A stretch of 64,000 nt of DNA from JBKEDF01 sp047975325 (lineage in GTDB: Bacteria > Pseudomonadota > Alphaproteobacteria > Rhodobacterales > Rhodobacteraceae): NCBI GenBank assembly GCA_047975325.1, contig JBKEDF010000055.1:43288-107287 (forward strand). Reading direction: 5' to 3'. The notes beneath the pieces were generated by a model. That model searched no databases, was not told where the DNA came from, and saw only the letters and a list, made by a program, of their open reading frames with translations. Shown here piece after piece: positions 16,811-26,150 of the stretch. The position numbers and the translations under genes are program-made. How positions within the stretch are numbered: the first letter of the stretch is position 1; each line of letters opens with the position of its first letter.

Positions 16811-18049
16811 GTGAAAAGAAACGTGCTGATCATCGGAGCTGGCGGCGTGGCGCAGGTCACGGCCCATAAATGCGCGCGACACAATGATATTCTGGGCGAT
16901 CTGCATATTGCCAGCCGAACCGTCGCGAAATGTGAGGCGATTATAGCCTCGGTGCATGACAAGAAGGCGATGAAGTTGCCGGGTGTCTTCAAGGCGCATG
17001 CGCTTGATGCGACGAATTCCGGCGCGGTGGCGGCGTTGATCCGCGAAACCGGCGCGCAGATCGTGATCAATGTGGGCTCCGCCTTTGTCAATCGCTACGT
17101 TCTGGATGCCTGTATCGAAACTGGCGTGGCCTATATGGATACGGCCATCCATGAAGAACCCGACAAGATCTGCGAAACACCGCCCTGGTATGCAAATTAC
17201 GAATGGAAGAAACGTGACGCCTGTGAAAAGGCCGGTGTGACGGCAATCCTGGGTGTCGGCTTTGATCCCGGGGTGGTCAATGCCTATGCACGCCTGGCCG
17301 AGGACCGCTTTATCGACAGGATCGACAGTATTGATATCGTGGATATCAATGCAGGTTCCCATGGCAAGTGGTTTGCCACCAATTTCGATCCGGAAATCAA
17401 TTTCCGGGAATTCACCGGTACGGTCTATAGCTGGCAAAAAGGTGTTTGGCAGAGCAACAGCATGTTTGAGATCGGTCGTGAATGGGATCTTCCGGTCGTG
17501 GGAAAACAGAAAGCCTATATGACCGGCCATGATGAGATCCATTCCCTGGCCAACCGTTACCCGCAGGCAGATGTGCGCTTCTGGATGGGATTTGGTGATC
17601 ACTATATCAATGTCTTCACGGTGCTGAAAAACCTCGGGCTCTTGTCTGAACAGCCGGTGAAAACGGCCGAGGGGCAGGCGGTGATCCCGCTCAAGGTTGT
17701 CAAGGCGGTGCTGCCCGATCCGGCAAGCCTTGCGCCAGACTATACGGGCAAAACCTGTATCGGCACCTTGGTGAAGGGACAAAGGGATGGCAAGGCGGCG
17801 GAGGTGTTCGTTTATAACGTGGCCGATCACAAGGATGCCTATAATGAGGTTGGCAGCCAGGGGATCAGCTATACTGCCGGGGTACCACCGGTTGCGGCGG
17901 CGATCCTGATTGCGGAAGGGACGTGGGACGTTGGTCGCATGGCCAATGTCGAGGATCTTGATCCGGCGCCCTTCCTTGATCGGTTGAACGGCATGGGGCT
18001 ACCTACCCGTGTGAAGGATGTCTCGGGCGACAGGGATATGACCTTCTGA
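16811..18049 (+). CDS. Carboxynorspermidine/carboxyspermidine dehydrogenase (saccharopine dehydrogenase family)
   Basis: A 412-residue NAD(P)H-dependent enzyme. It condenses aspartate beta-semialdehyde with putrescine or diaminopropane and reduces the Schiff base. The N terminus has a Rossmann fold (VLIIGAGGVAQVTAHKCA), and the C-terminal region matches the saccharopine dehydrogenase fold. It begins at a GTG with GGAGACGG upstream. With nspC it forms the route to spermidine used by many alphaproteobacteria that lack S-adenosylmethionine decarboxylase. The exact amine cannot be told from sequence alone. Confidence 0.9.
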   Translation: MKRNVLIIGAGGVAQVTAHKCARHNDILGDLHIASRTVAKCEAIIASVHDKKAMKLPGVFKAHALDATNSGAVAALIRETGAQIVINVGSAFVNRYVLDACIETGVAYMDTAIHEEPDKICETPPWYANYEWKKRDACEKAGVTAILGVGFDPGVVNAYARLAEDRFIDRIDSIDIVDINAGSHGKWFATNFDPEINFREFTGTVYSWQKGVWQSNSMFEIGREWDLPVVGKQKAYMTGHDEIHSLANRYPQADVRFWMGFGDHYINVFTVLKNLGLLSEQPVKTAEGQAVIPLKVVKAVLPDPASLAPDYTGKTCIGTLVKGQRDGKAAEVFVYNVADHKDAYNEVGSQGISYTAGVPPVAAAILIAEGTWDVGRMANVEDLDPAPFLDRLNGMGLPTRVKDVSGDRDMTF

Positions 18050-18120
18050 CCGTCCGGTCAGGCACGGGTTGGATGGTTTCGGCAGGTTGTGATCCCCGAA
18101 GTGGTATCGCCTGACGATGT

Positions 18121-18207
18121 GGCTATGATCATGTAGCCAGACTGTAGCCTCTTGATTTTATGCTGATGCTGCGCAAATTTGACCGCCTGAATTTGTGCGG
18201 CATCAGC
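18121..18207. terminator. Hairpins between convergent polyamine and bhc genes
   Basis: The 162-bp gap holds two inverted repeats. GGCTA...TAGCC lies at 18121-18138. An 18-bp stem (18162-18179 with 18190-18207, including two G-T pairs and a 10-base loop) lies nearer bhcC. Neither is followed by a clean T-run. A bidirectional terminator or RNA-stabilising role is likely for two converging transcripts. Confidence 0.5.
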
Positions 18208-18211
18208 CATA

Positions 18212-19372
18212 TCAGTAAGCCTTGCCACGGGCGCTGACCGGCCAGAGCGTTTCGACCTTGCCGCCGCGCACCCCGACATACCAATCATGCACATTTGCAG
18301 TCGGATCGCAGTGACCGGGCACCAGGCGCAGCTTGTCACCGACTTTCAGTACGCCGTCGGGATCGGAAATGACGCCATGTTCATCGGAACATTTGATATA
18401 TTCGACATCCTTGCGCCCGAAGATAACCGGTAACCCGCTATCGACGGATTGGGCCTTTAGCCCGGCATCCACGATGGCCTTGTCGGGTTTGGCATGGCTC
18501 ATCACCTGGGTCAGGATGAAGAATGCGTTTTCCCATTCACCGTGGTCGATCCGCTTGCCATCCTTGTTGAGGATACGGCCATAATCGGCATCCATGAAGG
18601 CGTAGGAGCCGCATTGCAATTCGTTGAAGACGCCCGAGTTGCTTTCGAAATAATAGGATCCGGTTCCCCCGCCCGAAACCAGTTCCGGCTCCAACCCTTC
18701 CGCCTTCAAGGCGTCAACCGCCTTGATGACCTGTGCGATGGCGATATCCAGCTTTTCCTTTCGCGCCTCATAGGTATCAAGATGCTGCATCGCGCCCTGA
18801 TAGGCCTGGATACCGGAAAATTTCAGGCCCTGTGCTGCGTTGATGGCCCTGGCGATCTCAACGACTTCTTCATGTGTCGTTACCCCGCAACGTCCTGCGC
18901 CACAGTCGATTTCCACCAGGCATTCCAATGTGTTGCCGTGGCGTATTGCGGCCTGTGAAAGCTCCCCCACATTGACGGGATCGTCCACGCAAACGATGAG
19001 ACGTGCGCCCAGTTTGGGCAATTGTGCCAGCCGGTCGATCTTGCGCGGATCGCGTATCTGATTGGATACGAGAATATCCCTGATCCCACCCCGGGCGAAG
19101 ACCTCGGCCTCGGATACCTTCTGGCAACAGACGCCAACTGCGCCCCCCAGTTTCTCCTGCAACTTGGCTACATCCACCGATTTGTGCATCTTGCCGTGCG
19201 CCCGGTGACGCATCCCGTGCCTGCGCGCGTAATCGCCCATTTTCCGGATGTTGCGTTCCAATGCATCCAGATCCAGTATCAGGGCAGGGGTCTGGATGTC
19301 GGCCGCATCCATGCCAGGCACTGCAGGCGCGTCAAATCCGATATCGAGCGCGTCGAAATTGATGTCTTTCAT
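18212..19372 (-). CDS. bhcC: beta-Hydroxyaspartate aldolase BhcC
   Basis: A 386-residue PLP enzyme of the DSD1/D-threonine aldolase family. In the beta-hydroxyaspartate cycle BhcC condenses glycine with glyoxylate to erythro-beta-hydroxyaspartate. HGKMHKSVDVAKLQ contains the PLP lysine region near residue 60; CGAGRCGV, VSGGGTGSYYFES and the metal-binding C terminus VPGHCDPTANVHDWYVG are standard. GGAGACGG precedes the ATG. Its position as last gene of bhcA-bhcB-bhcC, 18 bp after bhcB, makes the cycle assignment strong compared with a stand-alone hydroxyaspartate aldolase. Confidence 0.94.
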   Translation of the reverse strand: MKDINFDALDIGFDAPAVPGMDAADIQTPALILDLDALERNIRKMGDYARRHGMRHRAHGKMHKSVDVAKLQEKLGGAVGVCCQKVSEAEVFARGGIRDILVSNQIRDPRKIDRLAQLPKLGARLIVCVDDPVNVGELSQAAIRHGNTLECLVEIDCGAGRCGVTTHEEVVEIARAINAAQGLKFSGIQAYQGAMQHLDTYEARKEKLDIAIAQVIKAVDALKAEGLEPELVSGGGTGSYYFESNSGVFNELQCGSYAFMDADYGRILNKDGKRIDHGEWENAFFILTQVMSHAKPDKAIVDAGLKAQSVDSGLPVIFGRKDVEYIKCSDEHGVISDPDGVLKVGDKLRLVPGHCDPTANVHDWYVGVRGGKVETLWPVSARGKAY

Positions 19373-19390
19373 CTTTCCGTCTCCGTCAAT

Positions 19391-20338
19391 TCAGGTCCAG
19401 GGCAGGTGGTCGAGATCGACATTGCCGCCGGTAATGATGATGCCGATGCGACGACCCCGAAACCGATCCTTGTGGTTCAGTATCGTGGCAAGCGGTACGG
19501 CGGAGCTTGGTTCCATTACCACACGCAGGTGTTTCCATGTCAGTTTCATCGCTGTGACAATATCCTGTTCGGAAGCGGTCAGGATATCGCTGACGTGGTT
19601 TGATACGAAATGCCAGGTCAGATCCTTCAACGGCACTTTCAACCCGTCGGCTATCGTTTCGGGTGCATCATCGGCGATGATATGTCCAGCCCTGAAGCTG
19701 CGAAAGGCATCGTCCGCCTGTTCCGGTTCCGCCGCGATGACGCGGGTTTCGGGGGCCAGATGGGAAACTGTCAGACATGTACCGGAAATCATGCCGCCAC
19801 CCCCGATGGGCGCGATAATGACATCCAGCCGTTCCAGTTGCTCCAGCATTTCGCGCGCGCAGGTCGCCTGACCTGCAATAACCCGTGGGTCGTTATAGGG
19901 GTGCACGAAATCCCCACCCGTCCTTGCCTGCACCTCGGCAAAGGCCGCCTCACGTGATGAGGTTGAAGGTTCACATTCCGTGATCTTGCCGCCATAGCGG
20001 TTTACGGCATCCTTTTTGGCCTGTGGGGCCGTGCGTGGCATGACCACATTGCAAGGAATACCGCGCAGCATGGCGGCGTAGGACAGGCATGAGGCGTGAT
20101 TGCCTGATGAATGGGTCGCGACCCCCTTGGTGGCCTGTTCATCATCCAGCCCGAACACTGCATTTGCCGCGCCGCGCAGCTTGAAGGCACCCGGTTCCTG
20201 AAAGTTCTCGCATTTGAAGAACAGCTCTGCGCCGACAAGTCCATCAAGATATTCCGCCCGGCGGATCGGGGTACGCCGGATATGTGGTTTGATGCGCTCA
20301 TGCGCGGCAAGCATATCGTTGATCGTGGGGATATACAT
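19391..20338 (-). CDS. bhcB: beta-Hydroxyaspartate dehydratase BhcB
   Basis: A 315-residue fold-type II PLP enzyme of the threonine/serine dehydratase family; BhcB dehydrates erythro-beta-hydroxyaspartate to iminosuccinate. The PLP lysine is in GAFKLRGAANAV near residue 52, the phosphate-binding loop is APIGGGGMISG, and HSSGNHASCLSYA is the asparagine loop. The reading frame is open well upstream into bhcA, but MYIPTINDMLAAHERI at 20338 is the conserved N terminus; a second ATG sits directly before it at 20341. It starts 14 bp after the bhcA stop. Confidence 0.94.
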   Translation of the reverse strand: MYIPTINDMLAAHERIKPHIRRTPIRRAEYLDGLVGAELFFKCENFQEPGAFKLRGAANAVFGLDDEQATKGVATHSSGNHASCLSYAAMLRGIPCNVVMPRTAPQAKKDAVNRYGGKITECEPSTSSREAAFAEVQARTGGDFVHPYNDPRVIAGQATCAREMLEQLERLDVIIAPIGGGGMISGTCLTVSHLAPETRVIAAEPEQADDAFRSFRAGHIIADDAPETIADGLKVPLKDLTWHFVSNHVSDILTASEQDIVTAMKLTWKHLRVVMEPSSAVPLATILNHKDRFRGRRIGIIITGGNVDLDHLPWT

Positions 20339-20352
20339 CATACTGCCCCGCA

Positions 20353-21537
20353 TCAGGCCACAGCTTTCAGGCGTTGCGCGGAATGGGTGCGGAAATATTC
20401 CTGCGCCGCCGCCACGCCCGAACCAAGCGGGATATCGAGGCCCAGATCCGCTATGCACATTTCTGCCGTCGCGATGCCCGACAGGGTCATTACATCGGTC
20501 AGGCTGCCCAGATGGCCGATACGAAACACCTTGCCCGCCACCTCGCCAAGTCCAACCCCAAAGGCGACACCATAGGTTTTTGCCGCATGGGTTACGATAT
20601 CGGTCGCGTTGACGCCATCGGGGGTGCGAATGGCACTGACCGTATCGGAATAAAGGTCCGGGCTGACCGCACATAGCTCAAGCCCCCAGGCCGCTACTGC
20701 CGCCCTTACGCCTGCGGCAATGCGACCGTGCCGGGCAAAGACATTTTCCAGCCCTTCCGCCAGCAGCATTTCGCAGGCGTGATGCAACCCGTTCATCAAC
20801 CCCACCGTGGGGGTGTAGGGATAGGCATTGTTGGCGTAGCCCTTGGCCATGTCCTGCACGTCAAAGAAGGTACGCGGCAAGCTTGCCGTCCCGGTTGCCG
20901 CCATAGCCCTGTCGCTAAAGCCGAGAATGGCAAGGCCGGCAGGCAGCATGAATCCCTTTTGCGATCCCGTGACAGCCACGTCCACGCCCCATTCATCAAA
21001 CCGGAAATCCATCGATCCGATGGAACTTACCCCATCGACAAGCAGCAGCGCCTCCGATCCGGCATCTGTCATGGCCGCGCGGATTGCGCCGATATCCGAT
21101 CTCACCCCGGTGGCGGTTTCATTATGTGTGGCCAAAACGGCCTTGTGGGTGCCGTCTTTCTTCAGGATATTGCCGAATTCCTGCGCGGGGATGCCTTCGC
21201 CCCAGGCAACATCGACAATGGTGACCTCCAGGCCATGGCGTTGGCACATGTCGATCCAGCGATGGCTGAACATGCCATTGCGGCAGATCAGAACCCTGTC
21301 GCCGGGGCTGAGCGTATTGGTCAACGCGGTTTCCCAACCGCCGGTGCCAGTGGAGGGGAAGACAAAAATTTCCGCGCTATCGCTTTTCAATACCTTGCGC
21401 ACCCCTTTACGGGCCGGGTGCAGGATCTGCCCGAATAGTGGTGAACGGTGGTCGATAGTGGGCATGTCACAGGCCTTGCGCAGGCTTTCGGGGATATTCG
21501 TTGGCCCCGGAATGAAAACGGGATTCTGAAAGCTCAT
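20353..21537 (-). CDS. bhcA: Aspartate-glyoxylate aminotransferase BhcA
   Basis: A 394-residue fold-type I aminotransferase of the serine-glyoxylate/alanine-glyoxylate group. BhcA transfers the amino group of aspartate to glyoxylate, giving glycine and oxaloacetate. PGPTNIPESLRKACDMPTIDHRS is the family N terminus. VFPSTGTGGWETAL binds PLP phosphate, LLVDGVSSIGSM carries the aspartate, and VTGSQKGFMLP contains the Schiff-base lysine. CGAGGAGGCG precedes the ATG. It is the first gene of the bhc operon, divergent from bhcR across 167 bp of AT-rich DNA. Confidence 0.95.
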   Translation of the reverse strand: MSFQNPVFIPGPTNIPESLRKACDMPTIDHRSPLFGQILHPARKGVRKVLKSDSAEIFVFPSTGTGGWETALTNTLSPGDRVLICRNGMFSHRWIDMCQRHGLEVTIVDVAWGEGIPAQEFGNILKKDGTHKAVLATHNETATGVRSDIGAIRAAMTDAGSEALLLVDGVSSIGSMDFRFDEWGVDVAVTGSQKGFMLPAGLAILGFSDRAMAATGTASLPRTFFDVQDMAKGYANNAYPYTPTVGLMNGLHHACEMLLAEGLENVFARHGRIAAGVRAAVAAWGLELCAVSPDLYSDTVSAIRTPDGVNATDIVTHAAKTYGVAFGVGLGEVAGKVFRIGHLGSLTDVMTLSGIATAEMCIADLGLDIPLGSGVAAAQEYFRTHSAQRLKAVA

Positions 21538-21704
21538 TTCCGCCTCCTCGAAGATGGTTCATACCCATCCTAAATGGAGGATGCTGTCAGCGCCATTTTT
21601 TTGAAATCATTTTTCATTTATCAAAAATAAAGAATTACCCTGTCTTGTCAGATGGTTATATTTTTCATATCATGAATTTAGCTTTCATTTTTTTCGAGGA
21701 GTTT
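21538..21704. promoter_or_regulatory. Divergent bhcA/bhcR control region
   Basis: A sharply AT-rich 167-bp gap between bhcA and bhcR. It contains the inverted repeat TTCAT-ATC-ATGAA (21664-21676) close to the bhcR start, and an ATTTTT...AAAAAT pair near 21610-21630. One of these could be a BhcR operator. In Paracoccus, BhcR binds this intergenic region and responds to glyoxylate; the exact site is not deduced here. Confidence 0.55.
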
Positions 21705-22541
21705 GTGAACATCGTTGAAAATACTGAAAAGGATGGTCGCAAGGCCCGAGGCAGACCGCGCGGCTGGCATGACAAGACCGCCCAGAATACGATCAAATCA
21801 CTGGATCGGGCGATGGCCGTGCTGGAATATCTTAGCGAGGCGCAGGGCAGGCCGCTTGGCCAGCTTGCCAGCGAGATGGGCCAATCCCCCGCCACGATCT
21901 ACCGCGTGCTGGTGACACTGGAGGGGCGGGGTCTGGTGGAATTTGATGCCGAGCGGCAGGTCTGGCATATTGGCGCCCGCGCCTTCGTGATCGGTTCGCG
22001 TTTCCTGCGCCGGACCAGTCTTGTGGACCGCGCGCGACCGGTCCTGCGGTGGCTCATGGAAGAAACCGGTGAAACAGCCAATTTGGGGATTGAACAGGGG
22101 GGGCAGGTTCTGTTCGTCTCTCAGGTTGAGACGCATCATGATATCCGCGCCTTCTTTGCCCCCGGTACATTATCGGCGATGCATGCTTCGGGGATCGGCA
22201 AGGCGCTGCTGGCGGGGATGGACAAGGCAAGGCTTGATTGCGTGCTGGGGACCATGGTGCTTGATACGTTCACGCCGCACACCATTACCGACCGTGCTGC
22301 AATCGTGGCGGAACTGGGGATAATCCGTGAACGCGGCTATGCGATTGATGGGGAGGAAAAGAACCTCGGGATGCGATGTATTGCGGCCCCGGTTTTCGAC
22401 ATCAATGGCGAGGTTGCGGCAGGTATTTCCGTATCCGGACCGACCAGCCGTGTTGCGTCTGATCAGGTCAGTTCCCTGGCACATGCGGTCATTGCCGCGG
22501 CACGGGATCTGACAAGGGCCATCGGTGGCACGGCAAGATGA
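21705..22541 (+). CDS. bhcR: IclR-family glyoxylate-responsive regulator BhcR
   Basis: A 278-residue IclR-type regulator. The N-terminal winged helix (KSLDRAMAVLEYLSEAQG, then MGQSPATIYRVLVTLEGRGLVEF) is followed by an IclR effector domain (HASGIGKALLAGM, RGYAIDGEEKNLGMRCIAAPVF, ISVSGPTSRV). In Paracoccus the divergent IclR gene activates the bhc operon. A GTG at 21705 with CGAGGAG five bases upstream is preferred over the in-frame ATG farther upstream, because the extra codons (AFIFFEEF) look non-coding. It converges on the RTX gene. Confidence 0.9.
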   Translation: MNIVENTEKDGRKARGRPRGWHDKTAQNTIKSLDRAMAVLEYLSEAQGRPLGQLASEMGQSPATIYRVLVTLEGRGLVEFDAERQVWHIGARAFVIGSRFLRRTSLVDRARPVLRWLMEETGETANLGIEQGGQVLFVSQVETHHDIRAFFAPGTLSAMHASGIGKALLAGMDKARLDCVLGTMVLDTFTPHTITDRAAIVAELGIIRERGYAIDGEEKNLGMRCIAAPVFDINGEVAAGISVSGPTSRVASDQVSSLAHAVIAAARDLTRAIGGTAR

Positions 22542-22583
22542 TCGGGGGCAATCACATCCGCGACGGGTTCATGTGACAACTGA

Positions 22584-25500
22584 TCATTGAAACAGGGGGC
22601 GGGCATTCTTTTTGTGGCGCCGTCCAAGCTCGTGCACCTTTTTCCCCAGGGGGATCATGCGGGCAGGGGTGGCCGTATAATCCATGCTGGAAAGTTCCGG
22701 GAACAGGGACAGGATTTCTTCCAGAGCTTCCGGATCCACCGCCTTCAGGGCCTCGGGCCCGGTAAAAAGCGATTCGGTTTCGGAACCGTTTGCATAGACG
22801 ATTTCATGCTGATCCAGCAGGAAATGGAAATATTCGACATTATCGAAATCATCCGCAAGATCGATGCCATCCATCATCAGCAACTGTTTTGCGGCAACCA
22901 GGACTTCCTCGGCGCCAAACAGGTGCCTTGCTATGCGCGATTTCACCAGGATCCGGTGTTGGGGTGACACGCAAAGATCCCGGGCCGGATAGCCTTCGCC
23001 AAGCGCCCCGGCAGCGATGCGAACCGGGTAATGCTTGTCGTTGCCTTCAAGCATCGCGGCGGACAGATGGTGCGATCCGATCCATGATATCGGTTTGTAG
23101 CCGTTATCCTTGGTTCGTATGAGATCACCGGCCTGCAAGCTTTCGACAGGCACCTGGCCGCTGATGGTTTCGATCAGCGTGCCACGAACAAAGCAGATGA
23201 CCCTTTCGATCTCGGAATAATTGACGGTGTAGTTGGTGGTGCCATCGGTGACCGTCAGCGTGCCGCTGTAGGAATTACCGTCTGCATCCAGAGTACGCGT
23301 ATTGGACACGACCGTCAGGCCGGAGCCCAGCACATCAATCACGTCATAATCATCGGCATCACCGGCTGTGGAGGATTCGGTATTGCCGTCAATTGTGAAG
23401 GTCGTTCCGGGCCCGGTCTGTACAAGCCCGAGGGTGAAGGTATCGCGATCGGCGCCGCCTGTCGCAGTATCGCCGCGTCCGACATTGATCTGATCATCCC
23501 CGGCACCGCCAATAATCTGGTCGATCCCGCTTTGACCATCCAGGGTGTCATTTCCGGCCCCGGCATCAATGGTATCCGCGCCCTCACCGCCATAGACGAT
23601 ATCGGCATCGGTCCCGGCATTGATCAGGTCGTTTCCGGCATTGCCAAAGATGATGTCATCGCCGCTTGCGCCGAAGATCCTGTCATCGCCTGCGCCGGCA
23701 AGGATTGAATCGGCGCCTGTGTCGCCATCGATCGTGTCAATTCCGTCACCGCCGATTAGGGTGTCATCACCCGGCCCGGCATGGAGGGAATCGTCCCCCG
23801 TCCCGCCATAGATGGTATCATCGCCTGCACCGGCAAAAATCCTGTCATTGCCCGCATCGCCATGAATCGAATCGGCGCCCATGTCGCCATCGATCGTATC
23901 GTTGTCTTCGCCGCCACTGATGGTGTCATCGCCGGGCCCGGCATGAAGGGAATCCGCCCCCGTCCCGCCTTGGATGATATCATTGCCTAGGCCGCCCCTG
24001 ATCGTATCGTTGCCGTCTTGTCCCAGCAGGCTGTCATTGCCGGCACCACCGTCAATCAGGTCATGCCCGGCATTGCCAAGGATCGTGTCGTTCCCGTCGC
24101 CGCCACTCAGTGAATCGTCACCATCCATGCCATCAATGAAATCGTCCCCGATGCCACCGATCAGGGTGTCTGAACCGGCCGGTGGCAGGAAGGGTTCATA
24201 GGCGCTGTTGGGCGTGATGTTGACGGTTCCGGAGACGTTTTCGTAATAGCCGACGATGGCGCCAGTCGCCCTTTCAACCGCAATGAAATTTGCGCCCTGT
24301 GGCAATATATGTGCCCGGGTCTGGCCAGCCGGCAGGCCAAATGTCCTGAATTGCAGGGTGCCGTCGGGGTCGACATAGTACAGATCGTATCTGTCAGGGC
24401 TCGGGTTGACGAAATTGACCGTTATCTTCGGGGCCGACGGGTTTTCAAGGGCGTAGTCGGACCCTGCACCCGACGTAAGAACGCCGCTGACGGCCGCAAC
24501 CGTGCCGGGTATCGGGACAAGCTGTACCCCATCGCCCAGAAGCGTGTCATTGCCCTCGCCCCCGTCGATGGAATCGTTGCCCGAATTTCCGGTCAGATTG
24601 TCATCGCCGATCCCGCCGAAAATGGTGTCATTGTCGGTGCCACCTGAAAGGGCATCATTCCCCGCCTGCCCATGGATCAGGTCATTGCCCGCGCCGCCAA
24701 GGATGAAATCGCCTCCGCCGGAGGTGTCATCGCCGATATTATCGCCATAGATCGTGTCACTACCGTCACCGCCCGACAGCGTATCGCCGGCAGTTGTGTT
24801 TGTCCCACCCTGGATGCTGTCATTCCCGCTGCCGCCATAAACGATGTCGTCATCCGCCCCGGCGCCGATGGTGTCATTCCCCTGATCGCCATAGATCGTA
24901 TCATTCCCGGCGCCCCCGAGAATACTGTCCGCTGCGCCGTCATAATCGGATGCGGTGATATTCAGATGTTCGGAAGGAAAGTTGGTTGTTGCTACGGGAT
25001 TTCCGGGATCGAGGGGAACCAGATCAGTGACCAGGCCCAGAATTTGTCCGCTCTCATCGCTATAGATCAGCTTGGCACCCACCGGGAGCGTGAGGTCACG
25101 AGTACTGCCGCCCGTCAGCAAGCCGAGGTGCACAAGTGATCCATCAGGATCAACATACCACAGGTCCATTAAATAGGACGCATCCTGGCTAAAGCGGTAG
25201 GTGGCCGAAGGCGCATAGGTCGCGCCCTCATCCTGCCATCTGTAGTAGTAACTGGCCGACCCGTAGGAGGCTGGAACAAAATCCGCCAGATAGCCGGTGC
25301 CATGTCCCAGCGCGCCAAAGTAATCACCACGGATGGCGTCAGATCCGGCACCTCCGTCAATAACATCAGATCCGGCGCCACCCTGAATGGCGTCATCCCC
25401 AGCTTGGCCATTCAACGTGTCATTGCCCGCCCCACCCGTAAGGGTATCATTGCCGACATCGCCAAAGGCCAGGTCATCGCCCGCCCCGCCATCAAGGAAG

Positions 25501-26150
25501 TCGTCCCCATTGCCCCCCAACGTATCGGAATCGCCAACGGCCGTTGCGGTGGCAGGCGCCCCGCCATAAAGCGTGTCATTTCCGTCATCGCCATAGATCG
25601 TGTCATTGCCCGCCCCGCCGCGCAGGTCATCATTCCCTTCGGCCATGGGCGGAATGGTAAATCCGCCAAGCACGCCCGCGGTGCCGTAGGTGGTCGTATC
25701 GGTGTCGATGACATATTGAACCTGCTGCTGCGACGTCGAGTCCGCAACGAAGATTGTCGAGCCTTGTGGCAGGGCGAACGAGGCGGTTGCACCGTTCATG
25801 ACACTTAAAAGATAGTGCAGTTCGCCATTGGGCTCGACATAGTAGAGCCGGATTACGCTCCCGAATGTATTGGTAATGTTGATGACTTCGGTCGGTACAA
25901 GCAAACTGCCATAGTTATGATCCGAACCGAACTGCGTATCGACCCTGAAACCTACCGTATCCGGCTCACTCGTGGCATCGTAATAGAGGGGCGGGATATA
26001 GATCCCGAGCCCGTCACCATGGATGACGTCGTCACCCTGACGCGGAGACAGACTGTCGTTTCCACTGCCGCCAACATATATATCGGCTTGAGTATCCGTT
26101 GGTGGACTGCCGTCCATGTTGTTTCCGCTACCGGATATCTTGACCGCCAT
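22584..26150 (-). CDS. RTX calcium-binding protein with C-terminal Hint domain
   Basis: A 1188-residue acidic protein with dozens of GGxGxDxxx nonapeptides (for example GGAGNDTIYGDDGND) in several blocks. Such arrays bind calcium outside the cell after type I secretion. Three copies of a non-RTX domain of about 75 residues are inserted at about residues 95-165, 325-390 and 585-640. Each has the core YYVDPDGxL and LPxGxxxI. A Hint domain starts at about residue 985 (CFVRGTLIETISGQVPVESLQAGDLI) with the later CVSPQHRILV, as in many Rhodobacteraceae RTX proteins. No signal peptide is expected. No type I transporter genes are in the window. Likely a surface or matrix protein; substrate unknown. 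Confidence 0.88.
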   Translation of the reverse strand: MAVKISGSGNNMDGSPPTDTQADIYVGGSGNDSLSPRQGDDVIHGDGLGIYIPPLYYDATSEPDTVGFRVDTQFGSDHNYGSLLVPTEVINITNTFGSVIRLYYVEPNGELHYLLSVMNGATASFALPQGSTIFVADSTSQQQVQYVIDTDTTTYGTAGVLGGFTIPPMAEGNDDLRGGAGNDTIYGDDGNDTLYGGAPATATAVGDSDTLGGNGDDFLDGGAGDDLAFGDVGNDTLTGGAGNDTLNGQAGDDAIQGGAGSDVIDGGAGSDAIRGDYFGALGHGTGYLADFVPASYGSASYYYRWQDEGATYAPSATYRFSQDASYLMDLWYVDPDGSLVHLGLLTGGSTRDLTLPVGAKLIYSDESGQILGLVTDLVPLDPGNPVATTNFPSEHLNITASDYDGAADSILGGAGNDTIYGDQGNDTIGAGADDDIVYGGSGNDSIQGGTNTTAGDTLSGGDGSDTIYGDNIGDDTSGGGDFILGGAGNDLIHGQAGNDALSGGTDNDTIFGGIGDDNLTGNSGNDSIDGGEGNDTLLGDGVQLVPIPGTVAAVSGVLTSGAGSDYALENPSAPKITVNFVNPSPDRYDLYYVDPDGTLQFRTFGLPAGQTRAHILPQGANFIAVERATGAIVGYYENVSGTVNITPNSAYEPFLPPAGSDTLIGGIGDDFIDGMDGDDSLSGGDGNDTILGNAGHDLIDGGAGNDSLLGQDGNDTIRGGLGNDIIQGGTGADSLHAGPGDDTISGGEDNDTIDGDMGADSIHGDAGNDRIFAGAGDDTIYGGTGDDSLHAGPGDDTLIGGDGIDTIDGDTGADSILAGAGDDRIFGASGDDIIFGNAGNDLINAGTDADIVYGGEGADTIDAGAGNDTLDGQSGIDQIIGGAGDDQINVGRGDTATGGADRDTFTLGLVQTGPGTTFTIDGNTESSTAGDADDYDVIDVLGSGLTVVSNTRTLDADGNSYSGTLTVTDGTTNYTVNYSEIERVICFVRGTLIETISGQVPVESLQAGDLIRTKDNGYKPISWIGSHHLSAAMLEGNDKHYPVRIAAGALGEGYPARDLCVSPQHRILVKSRIARHLFGAEEVLVAAKQLLMMDGIDLADDFDNVEYFHFLLDQHEIVYANGSETESLFTGPEALKAVDPEALEEILSLFPELSSMDYTATPARMIPLGKKVHELGRRHKKNARPLFQ

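Noticed and set aside
22584..26150. Regular short repeats as a CRISPR array
   Set aside because: The repetition is coding: nine-residue glycine-aspartate RTX units in one long frame, with no constant repeat and unique spacer pattern.
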